Source: Clostridiales bacterium (GTDB lineage Bacteria; Bacillota; Clostridia; Oscillospirales; Acutalibacteraceae). Taken from it: DNA of 18,852 nucleotides. Positions 7,164 through 14,824 of the stretch are shown piece after piece. Where the stretch lies: contig JAJBVC010000179.1 in the NCBI GenBank assembly GCA_020860025.1, forward strand, positions 1-18,852, written 5' to 3'. The translations under genes were made by a program, and so were the position numbers. Position 1 is the first letter of the stretch. Each line of letters begins with the position of its first letter. The notes beneath the pieces were generated by a model, which worked only from the letters and a program-made list of their open reading frames with translations, did no database searches and was not told where the DNA came from.

Positions 7164-8200
7164 CTTTAAGTTCAGTTTGGAATACGGTTTATCCGATAAT
7201 AATTGCAATTTTATTTTTTGAACTAATAATAATTATTCATGAGGGCGGTCATTTCGTTGCTGCTCGCCTTATGAAAATAAAAGTAAATGAATTTTCCATA
7301 GGTATGGGGCCGAAGCTTATTCAGTTTCAGCGTAAGGACACAAAATATACTTTGCGTCTTATTCTGTTTGGCGGTTACTGCTCGATGGAGGGCGAGGACG
7401 GCGAAAGCGAAGATAAAAATGCTTTCGGCAACAAAAAGGTTATTCAGCGTATTTTTGTTGTTGTAGCCGGCGCCGTTATGAATTTAATTCTCGGCCTTAT
7501 TATAATGCTGATTATTGTGTCGTCACAGTCGCTTGTCGGAACTACTCAGATTGCAAAATTTGAGGATGACGCAGTCAGCGCATCATCAGGCTTGCAGGTC
7601 GGCGATACTATAAAAAGTATTGACGGTATGCGTGTATATACAACCAACGATATTTCAACAGGCATTTCAAGAAGTCAGGATAATGTACTTGATATTGTTG
7701 TAATTCGTGACGGTGAGGAAGTTGAACTTGACGTTACATTTGATATGGAGGATTACGACGGACAGCAGTATGTAAAAATGGACTTTTGGCTGTACGGCGC
7801 TCCTAAAACAGTTGGCGGTGTATTAAGCCAGACATTAAAAGAATTTGTATCATATGCAAGAATGGTATTTTTGTCACTGCACGATTTGATTGTCGGGCGG
7901 TATGGAATAACAGATTTGAGCGGCCCTGTCGGAGCAGTCAGCGTTGTTTCAGACGCTGTTAAAACTTCTTCATATTCAATGCTTCGCATTATGGCGCTTC
8001 TGACAATAAACGTAGGATTATTTAATCTTTTTCCGATACCTGCACTTGACGGCTGGAGATTTTTTGTTCTGATAGCAGAGGGTATAACTCGTAAAAAGCT
8101 GCCGACTAAAGCGGAATATCTTATTAACGCAATAGGACTTGTTCTTTTACTCGGACTGATGTGCGTTGTGACGTTCAGCGATATAACAAAATTATTTTAA
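7160..8200 (+). CDS. rseP: RIP metalloprotease, site-2 protease family
   Basis: This is an RseP/RasP-type intramembrane zinc protease, which cuts membrane-spanning anti-sigma factors and signal peptide remnants. The 346 residues contain an N-terminal transmembrane segment with the active-site HEGGH (His27, Glu28, His31), a GGYCSMEGE loop, a second hydrophobic segment near residues 95-115, a PDZ domain (about 125-190), and a C-terminal membrane region with NLFPIPALDG, where Asp297 is the third zinc ligand. A Trp follows LDG where Gly is commoner. Translation starts at GTG 7160 within the dxr stop (GTGA overlap), so coupling to dxr is likely. Its place beside uppS, cdsA and dxr is standard; the physiological substrate is not apparent. 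Confidence 0.93.
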   Translation: MTLSSVWNTVYPIIIAILFFELIIIIHEGGHFVAARLMKIKVNEFSIGMGPKLIQFQRKDTKYTLRLILFGGYCSMEGEDGESEDKNAFGNKKVIQRIFVVVAGAVMNLILGLIIMLIIVSSQSLVGTTQIAKFEDDAVSASSGLQVGDTIKSIDGMRVYTTNDISTGISRSQDNVLDIVVIRDGEEVELDVTFDMEDYDGQQYVKMDFWLYGAPKTVGGVLSQTLKEFVSYARMVFLSLHDLIVGRYGITDLSGPVGAVSVVSDAVKTSSYSMLRIMALLTINVGLFNLFPIPALDGWRFFVLIAEGITRKKLPTKAEYLINAIGLVLLLGLMCVVTFSDITKLF

Positions 8201-8209
8201 ATAAAGGCA

Positions 8210-9271
8210 ATGGTGACTAAAGTGAAAAGAAGAGAAAGCAGGAAAATTAAACTCGGCAATACATTTATCGGCGGTAACAGTGAGATACTCGTTCAAAGTA
8301 TGCTTAATATCCCTGCAAGCGATATTGAAGGCTCTGTCAGTCAGGCTAAGGAGCTCGCTGCGGCAGGCTGTCAGGTAATACGTTTTGCTGTTCCCGATGA
8401 AAATGCACTTAATCTTATTGAGCCTATTAAAAACGCAGTCGACGTACCGCTTGTTGCCGATATACATTTTGACTACCGTCTTGCGCTCGGCGCAGTTGAA
8501 CATGGTATTGATAAAATCAGAATTAACCCGGGAAATATTGGAGATGACAGTCGTGTGAAAGCTGTCGCAAATGCTTGTAAAGCAAAAAATATTCCTATAA
8601 GAATAGGTGTTAACTCAGGTTCACTCGAAAAAGAAATTCTCGCAAAATATGGCTCTCCGACGCCTGAAGCGATGGTTGAGTCTGCAATGTATCACGCAAG
8701 ACTTCTTGAAAAATTTGATTTTGAGGATATAGTTATTTCAATAAAGTCTTCCAACGTCAATACTATGATTGCCGCTTACGAGCTTGCTGCGAGCGAATGT
8801 GATTATTCGCTTCATCTCGGCGTTACAGAGGCGGGAACAGAAAGAATGGGCATTATTAAATCTTCTGTAGGTATCGGCTCGCTGCTTACTCACGGTATCG
8901 GTGATACTATTCGTGTAAGCCTTACGGATTCACCTGTAAAAGAAGTTTTTGCAGGATTTGATATTTTAAAAGCTATAGGATTTAAAAATGACAGTCCTTA
9001 CTTGATTTCATGTCCTACCTGCGGCAGAACTAAGATTGATTTAGTCTCACTTGCAAAGCAAGTTGAGGAGCGTCTGCGTGACTGCAAAAAGCCGATTAAA
9101 GTAGCTGTTATGGGCTGTATTGTAAACGGGCCCGGTGAAGCTAAGGAAGCAGACATAGGAATTGCCGGCGGTGACGGCTGTGGTCTTATATTTAAAAAAG
9201 GCGAAATTTTACGCAAGGTTGATGAAAAAGATTTATTAGAAGAATTGATGAAAGAAATTGAGAAGCTATAA
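8210..9271 (+). CDS. ispG: 4-hydroxy-3-methylbut-2-en-1-yl diphosphate synthase (flavodoxin)
   Basis: IspG (GcpE) is the [4Fe-4S] enzyme of the MEP pathway that converts MEcPP to HMBPP. The 353 residues match the short bacterial form without the plant-type insert. The TIM-barrel half shows GNTFIGGNSEILVQSMLNIP, VPLVADIHFDYRLAL and KIRINPGNIG. The cluster-binding C-terminus shows C268-P-T-C271 and MGCIVNGPGE with Cys303 and Glu310. The start is uncertain: AAAGG (8203-8207) is too close to ATG 8210 and fits GTG 8213 better, while GTG 8222 also remains possible. It sits nine bases after rseP. The TAATG overlap at its end couples it to polC. In Bacillus, proS occupies this slot; ispG here is a common clostridial arrangement. 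Confidence 0.95.
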   Translation: MVTKVKRRESRKIKLGNTFIGGNSEILVQSMLNIPASDIEGSVSQAKELAAAGCQVIRFAVPDENALNLIEPIKNAVDVPLVADIHFDYRLALGAVEHGIDKIRINPGNIGDDSRVKAVANACKAKNIPIRIGVNSGSLEKEILAKYGSPTPEAMVESAMYHARLLEKFDFEDIVISIKSSNVNTMIAAYELAASECDYSLHLGVTEAGTERMGIIKSSVGIGSLLTHGIGDTIRVSLTDSPVKEVFAGFDILKAIGFKNDSPYLISCPTCGRTKIDLVSLAKQVEERLRDCKKPIKVAVMGCIVNGPGEAKEADIGIAGGDGCGLIFKKGEILRKVDEKDLLEELMKEIEKL

Positions 9272-12200
9272 TGAATAAATTTTCAGATTATTTTTCGGAA
9301 TATGTGGGCAGTGCTGAGCTTCCTTTTATCGGCAACGGTGAAATTGTATCTTTTACCGTGTCAAGAAAACAGCGTACATTAACTGTCGGCGTTCATTTTG
9401 ACAGCTTTATACGTCACGATGTTATTTCAAACGCCGAACTTTCTATTGCAAGGGGAATAGAGCTTAGCAAGGCAACGATTAAGCCTACGTTTCCAAAAAG
9501 TGAGTTTTCCTGTGATAATATTGAGCAGATACTCGAATACATAAAAAAAGATAATCCTGCCGCTAACGGTTTTTTTGAAAATGCCGAAAGTGAAATTGAG
9601 GATAAAACTTTAACAATCTTTTTAAAAAAGGGCGGTAAGGACGTTCTTGAACTGAAAAGAGTAGACAAAGCTATTTCAACGCTTTTAATTCAAATGTTCG
9701 ACATTGATTTAGACGTTGTGTTTATGGAAGTTGAAAGCTTTGATATTGAAAAAGCTGTACGTGAAGCTGTTGAGGAAAAGCGATTAGAGGAAGAACAGCG
9801 AAAGGAAAACGAAGAAAAGAATGTTGTTCATTCCCTATGGGGCGATTTGCCGATTTATAAAGACACTCTAAAAAAAATATACGGCAAAAATGTTTCTGAA
9901 AAGCCTAAAAATATAAAAGATGTTACAACCGACGACGGCTTTATTACCGTATGGGGCGACGTCATTAAAACAGAAGAGCGTGAAACTAAGCGTGGCAACA
10001 GCAAAATTTTCGATTTCGATATTACCGACTATACATCGTCAATTACCGTTAAAATGTTTGAGGATAAAAACGTTATTGACCCATTGATTAAAAAAATCGG
10101 CGATTCAAAAACTGTTGTTATAACAGGCTCGTATCAGTTTGATACATATTCAAATCAGTACGTTTTGCGCCCGAGTGGAATTGTCTCTGTTAAAAAGGCT
10201 GAAAAAACTGATGATGCAAATGAGAAGAGAATTGAACTTCACCTGCATACATCTTTATCGGAGATGGACGGAATTACTTCACCGAAATTGCTTGTGAAAA
10301 GAGCAATCGACTGGGGTCATAAAGCAATTGCCGTTACAGACCACGGAGTTGTTCAGGCACTTCCGGAGGCGTATGGTGTTGCCAAAGGTAAAATTAAACT
10401 TATTCTCGGTATGGAAGGGTATCTTGTTGATGATGAAAAATATCCCGACTTTATGAATTTGAAGCCGAGGCAATTTAAACGTCACCATATCATCCTTCTT
10501 GTAAAAGAAGATACTTCGTTTGACGAATCTATTCCGAAAGAAGAAAGAAAATACGGCAGAAAAAATTTATATGAAATGATTTCCGCCTCGAATATTAAAT
10601 ATTTTAAAACACGTCCGCTTATTCCCAAAAGTTTGCTTGCAAAAAAAAGAGACGGACTTATTATCGGCTCCGCCTGTGAACAGGGAGAGGTGTATCAGGC
10701 GATTCTTAACGGTGAGGATGATGAAACTCTTTTAAAGCTTGCCGCTTTTTATGATTACCTTGAAATACAGCCGAACGGTAATAACCGATTTATGCTTAAT
10801 ACGAGCGACAGCGAATATGTAAAAAATAAAAAGGGTGAGGACGTTAAAAATCCTTACTGGAGAGTAAATTCCGAGGAAGATTTAATTAACATAAATAAAA
10901 AAATTGTTTCTCTTGCCGATACTCTTAATAAGCCTGTAGTTGCAACGGGCGACGTTCATTTTCTCGATGAAAAGGACGCTCGTTTCAGAGCGATAATTAT
11001 GGCGTCAAAAGGCTTCACCGATGCTGATAATCAAGCACCTTTATATTTTAAGACGACAAATGAAATGTTAGAGGATTTTGCATGGGCAGGGGACAGAGCC
11101 CGTGAATTTGTCATTGATAATCCAAATAAAATTGCCGATTCAATAATGGACGATATTCCGCCAATTCCTCCCGGTACATTTCAGCCTCATATTGACGGTG
11201 CTAATGAGGAACTTACGGAAAAATGCTGGTCACGTGCAAAAGAGATTTACGGTGACCCTGTTCCCGAATATGTGGCAACACGTTTGCAGCGTGAGCTTGA
11301 TTCTATTATAGGTCACGGTTTCGGCGTTTTGTACGTTATAGCAAAGCGTCTTGTTGAGGAAAGTGAAAGAAACGGCTATCTTGTCGGCTCAAGAGGTTCG
11401 GTTGGCTCGTCATTTGCGGCGCATATGGGCGGTATTTCAGAGGTTAATCCTCTTGCTCCCCATTATTACTGCAAAAAATGTAAACACAGCGAGTTTATAC
11501 TTGACGGCTCTGTCGGCTCAGGCTTTGACCTGCCGCCTAAAAACTGCCCAAATTGCGACGAACCTATGAAACGTGACGGCCATGAAATTCCTTTTGAAAC
11601 ATTTCTCGGCTTTGACGGTGATAAAGAGCCTGATATCGACCTTAATTTTTCAGGCGAATATCAATCGCAGGCTCACAGGTTTACCGAAGAATTATTTGGT
11701 AAAGAATATGTGTTTAAAGCAGGAACAATGGCGACTGTTGCCGATAAAACAGCATACGGCTACGTTATGAAATATCTTGACGAAAGAGGACTTCAAAATT
11801 CGACTCCACGAGCTGAGATTGACCGTCTTACCGTAGGCTGTACGGGTATTAAGAGAACAACAGGTCAGCACCCGGGCGGAATGGTTGTTGTTCCGAATAA
11901 ATATACTGTTGAGGATTTTACACCGATTCAGTATCCGTCAAATGATGAAAAAAAAGGTACATATACAACTCATTTTGACTTTAAACATTCACTTCACGAT
12001 ACGCTCTTGAAGCTCGACGAGCTTGGACATGATAATCCTACGCTTTATAAATATCTTGAGGATTCGACGGGAATACCTGTAATGGATGTTGATTTGTCCG
12101 ACCCGAATTTGTACAAGCTTATCACATCTACAGAGCCTATAGGCGTTTCTCCGAAAGATATTGATTGCAATACAGGTACGCTTGCTATACCTGAAATGGG

Positions 12201-13107
12201 TACTCCTTTTGTTATCGGTATGCTTGAGGAAGCGCAGCCTAAAACATTTTCTGATTTACTTCAAATTTCAGGTCTGTCTCACGGTACCGACGTTTGGCTC
12301 GGTAATGCGCAGGAGCTTATCAAAAACGGAACTTGTAATATTTCCGAGGTTATCGGCTGTCGTGATGATATTATGACTTATTTGATTCATAAAACTGAAA
12401 ATTATGAAAAAACGACCGGTAAAAAATCACCGCTTGCCAAAAAAGACTGCTTTAAAATTATGGAGTATACACGTAAGGGTAAAGCACCTCAAGAGCTTCC
12501 GCCTTATGAGGAGGCCATGAAAGAGGTCGGAGTTGAGCAGTGGTATATTGACTCTTGTTATAAGATAAAATATATGTTTCCTAAGGCACACGCTGCTGCT
12601 TATGTTATTGCCGCATTGCGTCTTGCGTGGTACAAAATATATTATCCGATTGATTTTTATTCAGCATATTTTACAGTTCGTGGCGGAGCGATTGACGCTG
12701 TTGCAGCCGTTGAAGGTAAATACGCTGTAAAGAAAAAAATGGAAGAAATAAAATTAAAAGGCAATGATAAAACAGCTAAAGATGAAAGCACATATGTCGT
12801 ACTTCAAATTGTAATAGAAATGCTTGCAAGGGGAATTGAGTTTTTACCTGTAGATATTTATAAGTCAGACGCTCGTATTTATAAAATTGAAGACGGAAAA
12901 ATTCGTTTGCCGTTCGGTTCAATTGACGGAATAGGCGAGAATGCCGCTAAAGCTATTGCCGATGCAGCACATGACGGCAACGGCGAGTTTATTTCCTGCG
13001 ACGAGCTTATGGTTCGTGCCGGTATCGGACAGAGTGTTGTTGATATGCTCAGAAAAGCAGGTGCTCTCGGCGATATGCCCGAATCAAACCAAATTTCATT
13101 ATTCTGA
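9271..13107 (+). CDS. polC: DNA polymerase III alpha subunit PolC, lacking the DnaQ-like exonuclease domain
   Basis: This is the main replicative polymerase of low-GC Gram-positives. At 1278 residues it is about 150-160 shorter than typical PolC. In order I see: the N-terminal PolC domain (1-~190, ending in a Glu/Lys-rich helix), an OB fold (~222-315), a PHP domain starting at residue 321 (ELHLHTSLSEMDG), a zinc-finger module (Cys734, 737, 759, 762), the palm with EPDIDLNFSGEY (Asp788, Asp790) and KLDELGHD (Asp916), thumb/fingers blocks RTTGQHPGG and SGLSHGTDVWLGNAQELI, and a C-terminal clamp-binding motif QISLF. The exonuclease normally splitting the PHP after LEANIVDD is absent; residues 389-404 bridge directly to HHIILLVK. 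No ExoI motif (FDVETTG-like) occurs anywhere in the protein. The reading frame is unbroken. ATG 9271 overlaps the ispG stop; the ribosome binding site is weak. Confidence 0.96.
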   Translation: MNKFSDYFSEYVGSAELPFIGNGEIVSFTVSRKQRTLTVGVHFDSFIRHDVISNAELSIARGIELSKATIKPTFPKSEFSCDNIEQILEYIKKDNPAANGFFENAESEIEDKTLTIFLKKGGKDVLELKRVDKAISTLLIQMFDIDLDVVFMEVESFDIEKAVREAVEEKRLEEEQRKENEEKNVVHSLWGDLPIYKDTLKKIYGKNVSEKPKNIKDVTTDDGFITVWGDVIKTEERETKRGNSKIFDFDITDYTSSITVKMFEDKNVIDPLIKKIGDSKTVVITGSYQFDTYSNQYVLRPSGIVSVKKAEKTDDANEKRIELHLHTSLSEMDGITSPKLLVKRAIDWGHKAIAVTDHGVVQALPEAYGVAKGKIKLILGMEGYLVDDEKYPDFMNLKPRQFKRHHIILLVKEDTSFDESIPKEERKYGRKNLYEMISASNIKYFKTRPLIPKSLLAKKRDGLIIGSACEQGEVYQAILNGEDDETLLKLAAFYDYLEIQPNGNNRFMLNTSDSEYVKNKKGEDVKNPYWRVNSEEDLININKKIVSLADTLNKPVVATGDVHFLDEKDARFRAIIMASKGFTDADNQAPLYFKTTNEMLEDFAWAGDRAREFVIDNPNKIADSIMDDIPPIPPGTFQPHIDGANEELTEKCWSRAKEIYGDPVPEYVATRLQRELDSIIGHGFGVLYVIAKRLVEESERNGYLVGSRGSVGSSFAAHMGGISEVNPLAPHYYCKKCKHSEFILDGSVGSGFDLPPKNCPNCDEPMKRDGHEIPFETFLGFDGDKEPDIDLNFSGEYQSQAHRFTEELFGKEYVFKAGTMATVADKTAYGYVMKYLDERGLQNSTPRAEIDRLTVGCTGIKRTTGQHPGGMVVVPNKYTVEDFTPIQYPSNDEKKGTYTTHFDFKHSLHDTLLKLDELGHDNPTLYKYLEDSTGIPVMDVDLSDPNLYKLITSTEPIGVSPKDIDCNTGTLAIPEMGTPFVIGMLEEAQPKTFSDLLQISGLSHGTDVWLGNAQELIKNGTCNISEVIGCRDDIMTYLIHKTENYEKTTGKKSPLAKKDCFKIMEYTRKGKAPQELPPYEEAMKEVGVEQWYIDSCYKIKYMFPKAHAAAYVIAALRLAWYKIYYPIDFYSAYFTVRGGAIDAVAAVEGKYAVKKKMEEIKLKGNDKTAKDESTYVVLQIVIEMLARGIEFLPVDIYKSDARIYKIEDGKIRLPFGSIDGIGENAAKAIADAAHDGNGEFISCDELMVRAGIGQSVVDMLRKAGALGDMPESNQISLF

Positions 13108-13121
13108 TGAAATGTTTTATC

Positions 13122-13150
13122 TTGACATGAACACGTTAATGTGGTAGCAT
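13122..13150 (+). promoter_or_regulatory. extended -10 promoter of the histidine operon
   Basis: A perfect TTGACA (13122-13127) is followed after 17 bases by TAGCAT (13145-13150), with TG at 13142-13143 forming an extended -10. It is the best promoter in the window, 14 bases after the polC stop and 43 bases before the hisZG start. Confidence 0.75.
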
Positions 13151-13158
13151 ATTACCAC
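13141..13158 (+). promoter_or_regulatory. candidate operator: inverted repeat over the his -10 element
   Basis: GTGGTA (13141-13146) and TACCAC (13153-13158) are perfect 6-bp inverted arms around GCATAT. The left arm includes the extended -10 TG and the first two bases of the -10 hexamer, and the right arm covers the expected transcription start. This is where a repressor would block initiation. The regulator is not identifiable from this window; a TrpR-family his regulator (HisR/YerC type) is one possibility from general knowledge. Confidence 0.5.
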
Positions 13159-13193
13159 TCTACCGTATTAAAGTGTTTAAGGAGCTTCAATAT

Positions 13194-14807
13194 ATGAAAA
13201 GATATTCAAAATTAACGCCGCAGGGCAGTCGTGATTTGCTTTTTGAGGAATGTGACGACAGACGACGTGTTGAAAGCATATTGTCCGATTTGTTTAAGGA
13301 ACATTCTTACCGAAAGGTTATGACGCCGACAATAGAATATTTTGACGTTTTTAAAAGTGATAATCTCGGCATTGAGCCTGAAGAAATGTATAAGCTTTCG
13401 GATAATCAGGGACGTACAACTGTTTTAAGACCCGATAATACTTCTCCGATTGCAAGAATGGTTGCCACTCGACTTTCAAAAGATGATTTTCCTGTCAGGC
13501 TTTACTATAATCAAAATATTTATGTTCGCAATAAACAGCTTGCCGGTCGTACTGACGAGATTGAGCAAAGCGGTATTGAACTAATAGGCGACGGCAGTTT
13601 TGACGCTGACATTGAAGTAATATCAATGGCTTGTGAAGCGTTAAAGCGTAATAAGATTGACTCTTTTAAACTTGAACTTTGCCATGCGGGATTCTTTAAT
13701 TCCATTTTGGATAAAATGAGCGTTTCAGACACTCAAAAGGCTGATATTTGCAGCTTTATTGAGGGGAAAAATTATTCAGCCTTAGGTGATTTGCTTGATA
13801 AAATAGGCGAAAGTAAAGAGGCTGATGTTATTCGCAGGCTTCCTCGGCTTTTCGGCGATGTCAGCGTTATTGACGAGGCAAAGAAAATATATTCCGATAA
13901 AAAGGCTAATGATGCTCTTGATTATCTTCGCACCGTTTATGAAAAGCTTTGTGAAATCGGTCTTGGCGACAATGTTATAATTGACCTTGGCCTTGTGAAC
14001 AGAAGTAATTACTATACGGGCGTTATATTCCGTGGATACGCAAGAGGCAGCGGTCTTACAATAGTTTCGGGCGGCAGATACGATAATTTAATAGGCGAGT
14101 TTGGACTTGACGCTCCCGCAATCGGCTTCGGTGTTGATTTGACGGCGCTTTGCGATGTTATGCGTGAAGAAATAAATATTGACAGACCGCTTCGTATCGC
14201 TCTTACTAAGGGCAGACTTGAAAAGTCATCTATATCGCTCTTCAAAACTATGGGACTTGATACAAAAGAGCTTGAAAATAAGGGCAGACGTCTTATTTTA
14301 CCGGTCGGCGATTATGAGGCGGTTTTATCTAAAGCACCCGATGTAATAACATACGTTGAGCATGGCGTTTGCGATATCGGCGTTGTCGGCAAAGATACTA
14401 TTGCAGAGCACGGTAATTCTTTCTACGAAGTTATTGACTTAAATATAGGCAAATGTAAATTTGCACTTGCTTGTCCAAAGGGGACAGATTTCTTTTCAGG
14501 CTATAAGCGAAAGGTTGTTGCAAGTAAATATCCAAAGGTAGCAAATGAATACTTTAAGTCAATAGGTATGGACGTTGATATTATTAAAATAGAGGGCAGT
14601 GTTGAGTTGGCTCCGCTTTTGGGACTTGCCGACGGCATTGTTGATATTGTTGAAACAGGTTCGACACTCAGAGAAAACGGACTTGAGGTAGTTGCTGAAA
14701 TTATGCCGATTTCCGCAAGAGTAATTGTTAATATGGCGTCAATGAAACTTAGAAAAGATGAAATAGAAGAATTTTTAAGCGATTTGGAACTTGCTTCAAA
14801 AGTTTAA
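13194..14807 (+). CDS. hisZG: HisZ-HisG fusion: ATP phosphoribosyltransferase regulatory and catalytic subunits in one chain
   Basis: This protein catalyses the first step of histidine synthesis, joining ATP and PRPP to phosphoribosyl-ATP. Residues 1-~330 are HisZ, a catalytically dead HisRS-like class II fold, with TPQGSRDLLFEE, VLRPDNTSPIARMVATRL, VRNKQLAGRTDEIEQSGIEL and VSGGRYDNLIGEFG. No HisRS anticodon-binding domain follows. Residues ~333-537 are short-form HisG (about 205 residues, without the C-terminal regulatory domain), with LRIALTKGRL, CDIGVVGKDTIAEHG and the PRPP-site signature ELAPLLGLADGIVDIVETGS followed by TLRENGL. These partners are normally separate and assemble as a hetero-octamer; here they are one chain with only a few linking residues. 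ATG 13194 has AAGGAG at 13179-13184; an in-frame GTG at 13173 would place that site inside the gene. It is the first gene of the his operon. Confidence 0.93.
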   Translation: MKRYSKLTPQGSRDLLFEECDDRRRVESILSDLFKEHSYRKVMTPTIEYFDVFKSDNLGIEPEEMYKLSDNQGRTTVLRPDNTSPIARMVATRLSKDDFPVRLYYNQNIYVRNKQLAGRTDEIEQSGIELIGDGSFDADIEVISMACEALKRNKIDSFKLELCHAGFFNSILDKMSVSDTQKADICSFIEGKNYSALGDLLDKIGESKEADVIRRLPRLFGDVSVIDEAKKIYSDKKANDALDYLRTVYEKLCEIGLGDNVIIDLGLVNRSNYYTGVIFRGYARGSGLTIVSGGRYDNLIGEFGLDAPAIGFGVDLTALCDVMREEINIDRPLRIALTKGRLEKSSISLFKTMGLDTKELENKGRRLILPVGDYEAVLSKAPDVITYVEHGVCDIGVVGKDTIAEHGNSFYEVIDLNIGKCKFALACPKGTDFFSGYKRKVVASKYPKVANEYFKSIGMDVDIIKIEGSVELAPLLGLADGIVDIVETGSTLRENGLEVVAEIMPISARVIVNMASMKLRKDEIEEFLSDLELASKV

Positions 14808-14824
14808 ATTAGAGGTGTTATATA

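Noticed and set aside
9271..13107. polC as a frameshifted or truncated pseudogene
   Set aside because: The frame is continuous from a normal N-terminus to the clamp-binding QISLF tail and all catalytic and zinc residues are kept; only the exonuclease insert is missing.
13194..14180. Histidyl-tRNA synthetase
   Set aside because: The class II core is followed directly by HisG, there is no anticodon-binding domain, and the gene leads a his operon, so HisZ is the better call.
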